Shown here: in pieces, positions 36,301-44,230 of the stretch | Layout of the letters: the number at the start of each line of letters is the position of its first letter | How positions within the stretch are numbered: position 1 is the first letter of the stretch | From: JBBDMC01 sp963775235 | GTDB lineage: Bacteria; Pseudomonadota; Alphaproteobacteria; Rhizobiales; Kaistiaceae | DNA: 64,000 nucleotides | Reading direction: 5' to 3' | Assembly: GCA_963775235.1 (NCBI GenBank) | Contig: CAVZHY010000006.1 | Span: 496,001-560,000 of the forward strand | Made by a program: the position numbers and the translations under genes | The notes under the pieces: model-generated | The model's database searches: none | Told to the model about the DNA's origin: nothing | Seen by the model: only the letters and a program-made list of their open reading frames with translations

Positions 36301-37468
36301 CTACCGCAACCGCTCCAGAATCGAAACGTAGTTCGCGACGGCGGCGCCGCCCATGTTGAAGATGCCGCCGACATCGGCGCGCGGGAGCTGCATGTCCCCG
36401 GCGGCGCCGGTGAGCTGCATCGCCGCGATCGCATGCATGGAGACGCCGGTGGCGCCGACCGGATGGCCCTTGGCCTTCAGGCCGCCGGACCGGTTGACCG
36501 GAAGCCGGCCGCCCGCCGCCGTCCAGCCTTCCAGCACCGCGCGCTCGCCCTCGCCTGGGCCGGTGAGGCCCATCGCCTCGTACTCGATCAGCTCGGCGAT
36601 GGTGAAGCAATCGTGGGTCTCGACGAAGGAAAGATCGTCGAGCGTCAGCGCGGCCTCGTCGAAGGCCCGGCCCCAGGCCTCGCGGCAGCCATCGAACTGG
36701 ATCACGTCGCGCCGGCTGAGCGGCAGGAAGTCATTGACCTGCGTGGCCGCGCGGAACGACGACCGCCTTCGGCAGCCCGAGGGCCGCATCGACGTCGCTC
36801 AACACCAGCGCCGCCGCCCCGTCCGAGACCGGCGAGCAATCGGTGCGCCGGAGCGGACCGGCAACGATGGGGTTCTTGTCGGACACGGTATTGCAGAACT
36901 CGAAACCGAGGTCCTTGCGCAACTGCGCGTAGGGATTGTCGCAGCCGTTGTGATGATTCTTCGCGGCGATGGCGGCGAGCGCGCCGGACTTGTCGCCGTA
37001 GCGCTGGAAGTAGGTATTGGCGATCCGGCCAAACACGCCGGCGAAACCGCCCTCGGTCTCTCCGTCATCCTTGACGTAGGAGGCCCGGAGCAGGCTGCGG
37101 GCGATGTCGGGCCCCGCATTGTCGGTCATCTTCTCGACGCCGACGACAAGCGCGAACCGGGCGCGCTTGGCGGCGACGGCGTTGAGGCCCTGGTGGATGG
37201 CGGCCGTGCCCGACGCGCAGGCGTTCTCCACCCGCGTCGCCGGCTTGAACCGCAGTTCGGGCAGTGCGTTGAAGACGAGCGAGGAGGTGAAGTCCTGGAC
37301 GCTGAGGCCGGCGTTGAAATGGCCCACGTAAACCTGGTCGATGTCGGCGGGGTCGATCCCGGCGTCGGCGATAGCGCCGGCGGCCACCTCGGCCATCAGG
37401 CTCTCAACCGTCTCGCCCTCGCGCTTGCCGAAACGGCCGTGCGACCAACCGACGATGCAGCCCGTCAT
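36301..37468 (-). CDS. Thiolase / acetyl-CoA acetyltransferase-like (one frameshift)
   Basis: A SCP-x/thiolase-type enzyme, which condenses or cleaves acyl-CoAs. RVENACASGTAAIHQGLNAV holds the nucleophilic Cys (near residue 89), ETHDCFTIAELIEYEAMG and SGGLKAKGHPVGATGVSMHA the conserved His/Gly loops. The frame breaks near 36755-36760 after LGLPKAVV and continues one frame later with FRAATQVNDFLPLSRRD (or VRAATQ, depending on which base is dropped); corrected length is about 388 residues. The ATG at 37468 has GGGAGAGG upstream. The last motif, Cys-Gly of classical thiolases, is not seen; this group often lacks it. Paired with the ligase downstream, it suggests a short acid-degradation or synthesis module. 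Confidence 0.85.
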
Positions 37469-37695
37469 CAGGCCTCTCCCCAAACCGCAGACGCGGTAAC
37501 CCTATACGGCGGGGGCGGCCTGGGGGCAACCGAGGCGGCGGCCGATGCAATCGTCTTCGGCGGCGGCGACGCGACCCCGGCATCCGTCGTATTCTCACAG
37601 ACGCGGGAGGGACCGTGGCTCTTTCGGCGGGCGAGTGGCAAAGTCCCAACTCCCCGCGACACGGGGACGGTTCGCCAATCGGAGGGGAGACGAAC

Positions 37696-38748
37696 ATGAA
37701 GACGATAAAGGGCCCGGCGCTGTTTCTGGCGCAATTTGCCGGAGACGAGGCGCCGTTCAACTCATGGCCGGCGATTACGCGGTGGGCGAGCGAGGCCGGA
37801 TATATCGGCGTGCAGATACCGACCTGGGACGCCCGGCTGTTCGACCTGGACAAGGCCGCCGCGTCAAAGGGCTACTGCGATGAAATAAAAGGCATCGCAG
37901 CGGAGAACGGCGTCGCCGTCACGGATCTCTCGACCCACCTGCAGGGCCAGCTGGTCGCCGTGCATCCGGCCTACGACGAGGCCTTCGACGGCTTCGCGGC
38001 GCCCGCGGTCCGCGGCAACCCGAAGGCGCGGCAGGCGTGGGCCGTCGACCAGGTCAGGAAGGCGATCTCCGCCAGCCGCAACTTCGGGGTGGATACGCAT
38101 GCCACGTTCTCCGGCGCGCTCGCCTGGCCGTATATCTATCCGTGGCCCCAGCGGCCGGCGGGGCTGGTCGAGACCGCATTCGCGGAACTCGCCGCCCGCT
38201 GGCGCCCGATCCTCGATCACGCCGCCGATTGCGGTGTCGACGTCTGCTACGAGATCCATCCGGGCGAGGACCTGCACGACGGCGCGACCTTCGAGATGTT
38301 CCTCGATCAGGTGGGCGGACATGCGCGGGCCAACATTCTCTACGACCCGTCGCACTTCGTGCTCCAGTGCCTGGATTATCTCGACTACCTCGACATCTAC
38401 GCCGATCGCGTGAAGATGTTTCACGTCAAGGACGCGGAATTCAATCCGACCGGCCGCCAGGGAGTCTACGGCGGCTACCAGCGCTGGATCGACCGGGCGG
38501 GACGCTTCCGCTCGCTCGGCGACGGGCAGGTTGACTTCGGCTCGATCTTCTCGAAGCTCGCAGCGATGGATTTCGGCGGCTGGGCGGTGGTCGAGTGGGA
38601 GTGCTGCCTCAAGCACCCGGAGGACGGGGCGCGAGAGGGCGCCGCGTTCGTGCGCGACCATATCATCCGGGTCACCGACAAGGCGTTCGACGATTTCGCC
38701 GGGTCGGGGACCGATGAGGCAGCCAACCGGCGCATGCTCGGACTGTGA
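37696..38748 (+). CDS. Sugar phosphate isomerase/epimerase-family TIM-barrel protein
   Basis: An AP-endonuclease-2-type TIM barrel of 350 residues. Metal-site segments are DVCYEIHPGEDLHDG (Glu/His), ANILYDPSHFVLQ (Asp/His), VKMFHVKDAEF (His) and WAVVEWECCL (Glu). The ATG at 37696 has an excellent GGAGGGGAGA site; a longer open frame upstream is not homologous. It is followed ten bases later by a Gfo/Idh/MocA gene, the common pair for keto-sugar or inositol-like catabolism. Divergent from thiolase; the 227-base gap holds the promoters. Confidence 0.85.
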   Translation: MKTIKGPALFLAQFAGDEAPFNSWPAITRWASEAGYIGVQIPTWDARLFDLDKAAASKGYCDEIKGIAAENGVAVTDLSTHLQGQLVAVHPAYDEAFDGFAAPAVRGNPKARQAWAVDQVRKAISASRNFGVDTHATFSGALAWPYIYPWPQRPAGLVETAFAELAARWRPILDHAADCGVDVCYEIHPGEDLHDGATFEMFLDQVGGHARANILYDPSHFVLQCLDYLDYLDIYADRVKMFHVKDAEFNPTGRQGVYGGYQRWIDRAGRFRSLGDGQVDFGSIFSKLAAMDFGGWAVVEWECCLKHPEDGAREGAAFVRDHIIRVTDKAFDDFAGSGTDEAANRRMLGL

Positions 38749-38758
38749 GGAGGACGCG

Positions 38759-39946
38759 ATGGCGATCGGGGGTTCAGACGAAAAGCGGGCGCCGCACACG
38801 ATCCGGCTCGGCATGGTCGGCGGCGGACGCGACGCTTTCATCGGGGCAGTGCACCGCATGGCAGCCAGGCTCGATGGCCGCTACGAACTTGTCGCGGGCG
38901 CACTGTCCTCGACGCCGGAAAAGGCGCGCGCATCCGGCCGCGACCTCGGTCTCGCCGAGGACCGCATTTATGACGACTTCGACTCGATGGCCAAACGCGA
39001 GGCGCGGCTGAAGGACGGAATCGAGGCGGTGGCGATCGTGACGCCGAACCACATGCACTACCCGGCGGCGGCGGCGTTCCTGAAGCGGGGCATCCATGTC
39101 ATTTGCGACAAGCCGCTGACGTCGACGATAGCGGACGCGCGAAAGCTCGCGAAGGCGGTCGCCAACGCGAAGGCAGTGTTCGTGCTCACCCACAACTACA
39201 CCGGCTATCCGATGGTGCGCCAGGCGCGCGAGATGGCCCGGGCAGGAGAGCTCGGGCCTATCCGGGTGGTTCAGGTGGAATACCCGCAGGACTGGCTGAC
39301 CGAGAAGGTCGAGGACACCGGGCAGAAACAGGCCGCATGGCGGACCGACCCGGCACGCTCAGGCCTCGGCGGGTCGATCGGCGACATCGGTACGCACGCA
39401 TTCAATCTCCTGCGCTTCGTGACCGGGCTGGAGCTCGAAAGCCTGAGCGCGGACCTCGACAGCTTCGTCGCCGGACGTCGCCTCGACGACAATGCGCAGG
39501 TGCTGCTGCGGTTCACCGGCGGGGCCAAAGGCATGCTTTGGGCCAGCCAGGTTGCGCCGGGAAATGAGAACGGCCTCCGCCTCCGCGTCTACGGCTCGCG
39601 GGGCGGGCTCGAGTGGAAGCAGGAGGATCCGAATTATCTCTGGCACACGCCGTTCGGCCAGCCGAAGCGCCTGATAACACGCATGGGCGCGGGATCCGAC
39701 GCGGCGGCGGCCCGCGTTTCGCGCATTCCCTCCGGCCACCCGGAAGGGTACCTGGAGGGATTCGCCAATATCTACACCGAGGCTGCGGAGGCGATCCTCG
39801 CTCATCGGGAAGGTTGGCCGCCAGCCGCAGACGTCCTCTTCCCCGGGATCGACGACGGACTGGAGGGCGTGGCATTCGTGGATGCCTGCGTGCGCTCCTC
39901 CAGGGCCGGCGGCAAATGGGTCGGTTTTTCCGGCACCCGGGGGTGA
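38759..39946 (+). CDS. Gfo/Idh/MocA family oxidoreductase
   Basis: An NAD(P)-dependent sugar dehydrogenase, 395 residues. The nucleotide motif is LGMVGGGRDAFIGAVHRMA; IVTPNHMHYPAAAAFL and HVICDKPLTSTIADA give the (E/D)KP Lys; GGSIGDIGTHAFNLL holds the catalytic Asp and His. The ATG at 38759 has GAGGAGG just upstream. It belongs to the branch usually encoded with sugar phosphate isomerase/epimerase proteins, as here, and is not closely like the paralogue at 26926-27945. It converges on the next operon with an eight-base gap. Confidence 0.87.
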   Translation: MAIGGSDEKRAPHTIRLGMVGGGRDAFIGAVHRMAARLDGRYELVAGALSSTPEKARASGRDLGLAEDRIYDDFDSMAKREARLKDGIEAVAIVTPNHMHYPAAAAFLKRGIHVICDKPLTSTIADARKLAKAVANAKAVFVLTHNYTGYPMVRQAREMARAGELGPIRVVQVEYPQDWLTEKVEDTGQKQAAWRTDPARSGLGGSIGDIGTHAFNLLRFVTGLELESLSADLDSFVAGRRLDDNAQVLLRFTGGAKGMLWASQVAPGNENGLRLRVYGSRGGLEWKQEDPNYLWHTPFGQPKRLITRMGAGSDAAAARVSRIPSGHPEGYLEGFANIYTEAAEAILAHREGWPPAADVLFPGIDDGLEGVAFVDACVRSSRAGGKWVGFSGTRG

Positions 39947-39954
39947 AACTACGC

Positions 39955-40557
39955 CTAGAAATCCGGGACTTTGTCCGGAAGCTCCGGCGGCGGCAGGTCT
40001 TCAAAATGCAGCGCGGCTTCCAGATCGCCGAAAGCCACGGTGTCGGTGTTGCTACTTGGCACGGCGTTGGGATTGGTTTGACCAAGGCTCGGCTTCCCCT
40101 TCGCCGCTTCGTCATCCTGGGTCGCAGTGCCCTTCCCCCCGCTGTTCTTCGTTCCCATGACCTGGATGCCCTTCTTCCGCTTGTCCTGGGCGCCGGCCAC
40201 AACCACGGCCAAGGGCTGGGTGTAAGTCAGCTGGTATGCGCGCGGCGGGCCCTTCGGGCGGTTGGTATCGTCCAGCTCCTCCGCCCAAAGGTAGATCGCC
40301 CCCTGGATGCCAAGCGTCTGGTTCGGCTCAACGATCTGCGACCACAAGAGACTGAACCGATCAGGCGGCTCCTGCGGAACCGGCCAGCCGAGAAGGCCTA
40401 TCGTGAACAGATAGGTCCCCCCAAAGAACGCGGTGGTTACGACGACCGCTGCGATCTTGACCCACCATTGCCAAAGCGACACGGCGTTGAGGCTCAACAA
40501 CAGCGCCGCCAAGACGACGTAGGCCGATACGAACTCCAGAATCTGCGTCGTGGTCAT
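39955..40557 (-). CDS. Two-pass membrane protein, third gene of the channel-like operon
   Basis: I do not recognise this family. Of 200 residues, the first 60 hold two hydrophobic helices (FVSAYVVLAALLLSLNAVSL and WVKIAAVVVTTAFFGGTYLF). Residues ~70-130 form a soluble segment with an AIYLWAEELDDTNRPKGPP turn and YQLTYTQPLAVVVAGAQDK strands. The last ~70 residues are polar, Gly/Pro/Lys-rich and probably disordered. It starts 19 bases after the ExbD-like gene, so it is very likely co-transcribed and may be the third part of the complex. It could modulate the channel or link it to a target. Confidence 0.6.
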   Translation of the reverse strand: MTTTQILEFVSAYVVLAALLLSLNAVSLWQWWVKIAAVVVTTAFFGGTYLFTIGLLGWPVPQEPPDRFSLLWSQIVEPNQTLGIQGAIYLWAEELDDTNRPKGPPRAYQLTYTQPLAVVVAGAQDKRKKGIQVMGTKNSGGKGTATQDDEAAKGKPSLGQTNPNAVPSSNTDTVAFGDLEAALHFEDLPPPELPDKVPDF

Positions 40558-40576
40558 CCGGCGGCCTCAGTTTTTC

Positions 40577-41203
40577 TCATTTTTTGACCTTGAGCTGCTG
40601 CACCAATGAAATGGGCAGGCTGTTGACGTTGCTGACATTGCCCTTCTCATCCATGGTGAAGCGAACAGCCGTGTATTCGTCGCCCGTATGGGTGAGGTTG
40701 TGCGTGCCGTAGAAAATGACGTTCACGCTAGGGTTCAACTTTTCCACCCTCACGCTGACGGGAAGATCGCCTTTGGTCACGCTATTGTAGTCGTAGATAT
40801 TGACGATGTACTCCCCGGCCACGATACCGCGCATGGTAACGGTTTCCTGGTTGAGGGGGTTCTGGATGCGCTCGCCGTTTACTTCAATCGTGTCGTGGAA
40901 TGCTCCGCGATCGTCACGTTCCAGATTGAGCAGGCCCTTTTCTTTCGCAAAGTACCAAACGATATTCCCAACCGGATCTTCGACGTACGTGTCGACGTCG
41001 TCCTCCTTCCCGTCCGGCCAGCTGACGGTGATCAGGACCTCGGCCTTGACCTCCACGCTTCCCGCCTTCGCCTCCGGCTTGATCAGCGCGAGGGCGATGA
41101 AAACCATGAAAGTGAAGCCGAGCAGAACATTCAGAAGAATGTCGGTGAACGGCACGAACGTGCCGTCGTCTCCGAACCCGGAGTAAAGGTTATTCTCGTC
41201 CAT
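40577..41203 (-). CDS. ExbD/TolR/MotB-like membrane protein with a YfaP (DUF2135)-like domain
   Basis: 208 residues. Residues ~16-40 form one membrane helix starting FVPFTDILLNVLLGFTFM; Asp21 sits where ExbD, TolR and MotB carry their proton- or ion-binding Asp. After a Lys/Glu linker (IKPEAKAGSVEVKAEV), the rest is predicted beta: VSWPDGKEDDVDTYVEDPVGN then VTMRGIVAGEYIVNIYDYN. The DVDxYVxDPxGN and GEYxVxIYDY elements resemble YfaP/DUF2135 beta-sandwich domains. A TolR-type dimerisation domain is not evident. It overlaps the MotA/ExbB-like gene by 14 bases. The assignment combines a clear topology match and a weaker domain resemblance by eye. Confidence 0.65.
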   Translation of the reverse strand: MDENNLYSGFGDDGTFVPFTDILLNVLLGFTFMVFIALALIKPEAKAGSVEVKAEVLITVSWPDGKEDDVDTYVEDPVGNIVWYFAKEKGLLNLERDDRGAFHDTIEVNGERIQNPLNQETVTMRGIVAGEYIVNIYDYNSVTKGDLPVSVRVEKLNPSVNVIFYGTHNLTHTGDEYTAVRFTMDEKGNVSNVNSLPISLVQQLKVKK

Positions 41204-41972
41204 TGCGAAGCCGGTCCAGCCCCGGCACCACGTACACTTCCGTTACGCGGGTGATCGTTCCAAACAACTCGGCGATGCCCTCATCGAGGAAGTAGTACTC
41301 GACCTTGAGCAGGAGCGCGCAACTGATGCCGGTAACCGTGACGTTCAGAGCAATCGCCATGCCGCCGCTCATGCCCGAAAGAGCTCCGCGCAGGACCTGG
41401 GCATCGAAGGACGTCAGCCCGGCGATGGGGATCAGCATCAGTATGAAACCGACCGCGGTTCCGAGCAGTGCCAGCCGCAGCAACGCTTCGGCCACGAACC
41501 AGCCCAGCTTTTCGCGGGACCGCAACCGGTCGGCAAGCGCCCGCAAAAGCAGGCTCTGCTCGACCCGTTGCCCGTCCTGACGCACGGATTTCTCTATCAG
41601 GTCGCCAATGTGATCCGTGAGAGAGCAGGGCTCAAGGGGCTGCCCGTCGCTGAGAACGCGCCCCTCAGCGACCGCAAACTGCGATGTTCCGCGTGCGATG
41701 ACTTCCCGGACGCGGCGCGTTACGGCCAGTTCGCGCGAGACCGCGATCGTCTGCACAAGACAGTGCACGGTCGTGATCGCGAACGTTACCAGGATAAGCA
41801 CGGAAATCTTGGTGCGGTCCGTCTCCAGCATCAGCTGGATAAGGCCGAAATAGGCAACCGCCGCGAAACCCGCGGCGATCAGGCCCATGAGGATCGCCCA
41901 GCGAACCAGCGGCAGGAAATCCCGTCTCTCCGCGGGCCCGCGGATCAATCCGATGCTCAATGCGTTAGCCAT
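41190..41972 (-). CDS. MotA/TolQ/ExbB proton-channel family protein
   Basis: 260 residues from the ATG at 41972 (AGGAGG upstream). Four membrane helices: ~24-48, ~55-77, ~163-186 and ~203-225. The last two carry the family core: LLGTAVGFILMLIPI (cf. the GTVxG motif) and GMAIALNVTVTGISCALLL with the small-residue faces of MotA/ExbB. The loop between helices 2 and 3 (~80-160) is cytoplasmic and charged. With the next gene it has the composition of an ion-driven 5:2 motor pair. First gene of the operon, about 480 bases from the divergent treZ. Not a flagellar MotA: it is shorter and no flagellar genes are near. Confidence 0.72.
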   Translation of the reverse strand: MANALSIGLIRGPAERRDFLPLVRWAILMGLIAAGFAAVAYFGLIQLMLETDRTKISVLILVTFAITTVHCLVQTIAVSRELAVTRRVREVIARGTSQFAVAEGRVLSDGQPLEPCSLTDHIGDLIEKSVRQDGQRVEQSLLLRALADRLRSREKLGWFVAEALLRLALLGTAVGFILMLIPIAGLTSFDAQVLRGALSGMSGGMAIALNVTVTGISCALLLKVEYYFLDEGIAELFGTITRVTEVYVVPGLDRLRNGRE

Positions 41973-42424
41973 TCGCCCACTCACTCCTCCTGTCGCCGTA
42001 CCTGGATCCCGCCACAAGCGACGCCACGTCTTGAACCGCCGCCGGGGGCTCGTGCCATTTTCGGCAACAAGCAGGTTTGGCTAGGCGCGCAATGATGATG
42101 CGGCAAGAGAAGGCCGTCAAGCGCCGCCAAAGGCCGCGATGCCGCGGGCATTTCGATTGGGGTCGCGCCGAACCGCTGGCGTCGGGCATGTGCCCTCCCC
42201 CCGGTGCGGGACCCGGGTGACGGCCCTTCTTTCCATAAACAATCGGGATCGGATCGGTAGATCCGACGTTGTAACGGTGCGGACGGTGGAGTTGGAAAGA
42301 CCCCGGACTTTTTGCAACAGCGGTCGGCCGAGGGGCCCGCTGATGAAGTGCCACGGGTTGTGAACAACCGGCGAGCTTCCATATCGACTGCAGGCACAGA
42401 AGTTGCTGACGAGGAGCCAAGGCG
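41973..42424. other. 452-base intergenic stretch between the membrane operon and treZ
   Basis: A divergent promoter region by position. GC-rich with no convincing gene, terminator or clear -35/-10 pair on either strand. A short leader ORF begins right after it at 42425. Confidence 0.5.
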
Positions 42425-42460
42425 ATGACCAAGAATACGTTGAAGCGCGACCGTGACTGA
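42425..42460 (+). CDS. 11-residue leader ORF overlapping the treZ start
   Basis: ATG at 42425 has a strong gaggag site (42411-42416) eight bases upstream; it encodes MTKNTLKRDRD and stops at 42458-42460, just past the treZ GTG (42453-42455). treZ has no good ribosome site of its own, so translation of this peptide may deliver ribosomes to the GTG. A lost base joining the two frames is an alternative. Confidence 0.4.
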   Translation: MTKNTLKRDRD

Positions 42461-44228
42461 AAGAACCTGGGGCGCTGAGCCCGCCGCCAACGGCCTCTGG
42501 CGGTTCCGCATATGGGCGCCCGGGCTGTCGGAGATGAATGTCATTGTCGAGGGCGAGCCGCGGGGTATGGATCGCGCTGCCGGGGGTTGGTTCGAAGCCG
42601 AATATTCCGCCGTTGCCGGCGCGACGTATATGTTCCAGCCCTCCTCCGCCATGGGGCCGGTGCCCGATCCGGCGGCGCGGGCCCAGGCAGCCGATGTCCA
42701 CGGCCCCTCAGTTCTTGTCGATCCGCGAGCGTTCGCCTGGCGGTCGCGATGGCAAGGCAGACCGTGGGAAGAGACCATTCTTTACGAGCTTCATGTCGGC
42801 GCATTCACCGGCGCGCATGATTTCGACGGCGTTCGCGCCCGCCTCGACCAGATCGCGGACGCCGGCGCAACTGCCATCGAGCTATGCCCGGTCGCCCAGT
42901 TCTCGGGTACTCGCGGCTGGGGTTACGACGGGGTTCTTCTCTACGCCCCGCACGTCGGTTACGGAGGCCCGATCGGACTTAAGCGCCTTGTCGACGCCGC
43001 CCACGAACGCAACCTGATGGTCTTTTTGGACGTCGTCTACAATCACTTCGGCCCGGACGGAAACTATTTGAGCCAGTACGCGCCCGAGTTCTTCCATCCG
43101 GAGCGTCACACGCCGTGGGGCGCCGCCATAGCGTTCGAACAACCCGCGGTGCGCTGCTTCTTTATCGAGAACGCGCTCTATTGGCTCGACGAGTATCGCA
43201 TCGACGGATTGCGGCTCGACGCCATCGATCACATCGACGATCAGTCCGAGGAGCCAATCCTCGTCGAAATCGCCCGTGCAGTCCGCGAGCATGACATCGA
43301 ACGCCCGGTGTACCTGACCACCGAAGACGACCGCAACATCACCCGCTTGCACGTGCGTGACCGGAACGGCCGCGCGATTCTCTATGACGGCGAATGGAAT
43401 GACGACTTCCACCACGTCGCTCACGTTCTTGCGACGGGCGAACGCGATGGCTACTACGTGGAGTACGCCGACGATCCGCGGAGCGCCATGATGACTGCGC
43501 TCGGCGAAGGCTTCGTTCAGCAGGGAGAGCCATCCGCCCATCGCGGCGGCAAACCGCGCGGCGAGCCTTCATCGCACCTGCCGCCAACGGCGTTCATCAA
43601 TTTCCTGCAGAACCACGACCAGATCGGCAACCGCGCCTTCGGCGAACGGCTGACAACGTTGGCAGACGCGCCGGCGGTGGAGGTGCTCACGGCCCTTCTG
43701 ATGCTGACGCCTGCAATTCCGCTGGTGTTCATGGGCGAGGAATGGGGCGAGACGAGGCCTTTCCAGTTCTTCTGTGATTTTCATGGCGAGCTTGCCAGAG
43801 CGGTGCGCGAGGGACGACGTCGCGAGTTCGCAAAGTGGGCGCACTTTGCAGATGCCGCCCTGCGTGACACCATTCCCGATCCGAACGATAAGGCGACGTT
43901 GGAAAGATCCACGCTCGATTGGACGGCACGAAACACTGATGAGGGACGAGCGCGCCTCGCTTTGTTCCGTCAGATCACAGCGCTCCGCCTGAAAGAGATC
44001 GTGCCCAGGCTCCGCGGTATGTCCGCCATGAACGCGGACGCGACTGCTCACGCGGATCGCGGCGTGGAAGTCTCCTGGCGGCTTGGCGATGGATCGCGCC
44101 TGATCCTTGTCGCCAATCTTGGCGGCTCGCCGTTCGCGGTCCAGCCTTCGGGCCGTGAACTCTTTCATCTGGCGGACCCGGCCGCCGATCCGTGGGCCAT
44201 ACGGCTGAGCATCGAAGAGCCCGGTTGA
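42453..44228 (+). CDS. treZ: Malto-oligosyltrehalose trehalohydrolase
   Basis: A GH13 enzyme that releases trehalose from the reducing end product made by TreY. 591 residues; an N-terminal CBM48-like domain opens with TWGAEP and FRIWAPGLSEMNV. The barrel follows with LDVVYNHFGPDGN, GLRLDAIDH (nucleophile Asp near 256), YLTTEDDRN (acid Glu near 291) and NHDQIGNRAFGE (Asp near 389). The start is a GTG with a poor ribosome site, overlapping the leader ORF. Followed two bases later by malQ and then treY. Confidence 0.94.
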   Translation: MTERTWGAEPAANGLWRFRIWAPGLSEMNVIVEGEPRGMDRAAGGWFEAEYSAVAGATYMFQPSSAMGPVPDPAARAQAADVHGPSVLVDPRAFAWRSRWQGRPWEETILYELHVGAFTGAHDFDGVRARLDQIADAGATAIELCPVAQFSGTRGWGYDGVLLYAPHVGYGGPIGLKRLVDAAHERNLMVFLDVVYNHFGPDGNYLSQYAPEFFHPERHTPWGAAIAFEQPAVRCFFIENALYWLDEYRIDGLRLDAIDHIDDQSEEPILVEIARAVREHDIERPVYLTTEDDRNITRLHVRDRNGRAILYDGEWNDDFHHVAHVLATGERDGYYVEYADDPRSAMMTALGEGFVQQGEPSAHRGGKPRGEPSSHLPPTAFINFLQNHDQIGNRAFGERLTTLADAPAVEVLTALLMLTPAIPLVFMGEEWGETRPFQFFCDFHGELARAVREGRRREFAKWAHFADAALRDTIPDPNDKATLERSTLDWTARNTDEGRARLALFRQITALRLKEIVPRLRGMSAMNADATAHADRGVEVSWRLGDGSRLILVANLGGSPFAVQPSGRELFHLADPAADPWAIRLSIEEPG

Positions 44229-44230
44229 CG

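Noticed and set aside
40577..41972. Zorya-type defence system (ZorAB)
   Set aside because: The channel pair is suggestive, but no ZorC/ZorD helicase, nuclease or large ZorA tail is present.
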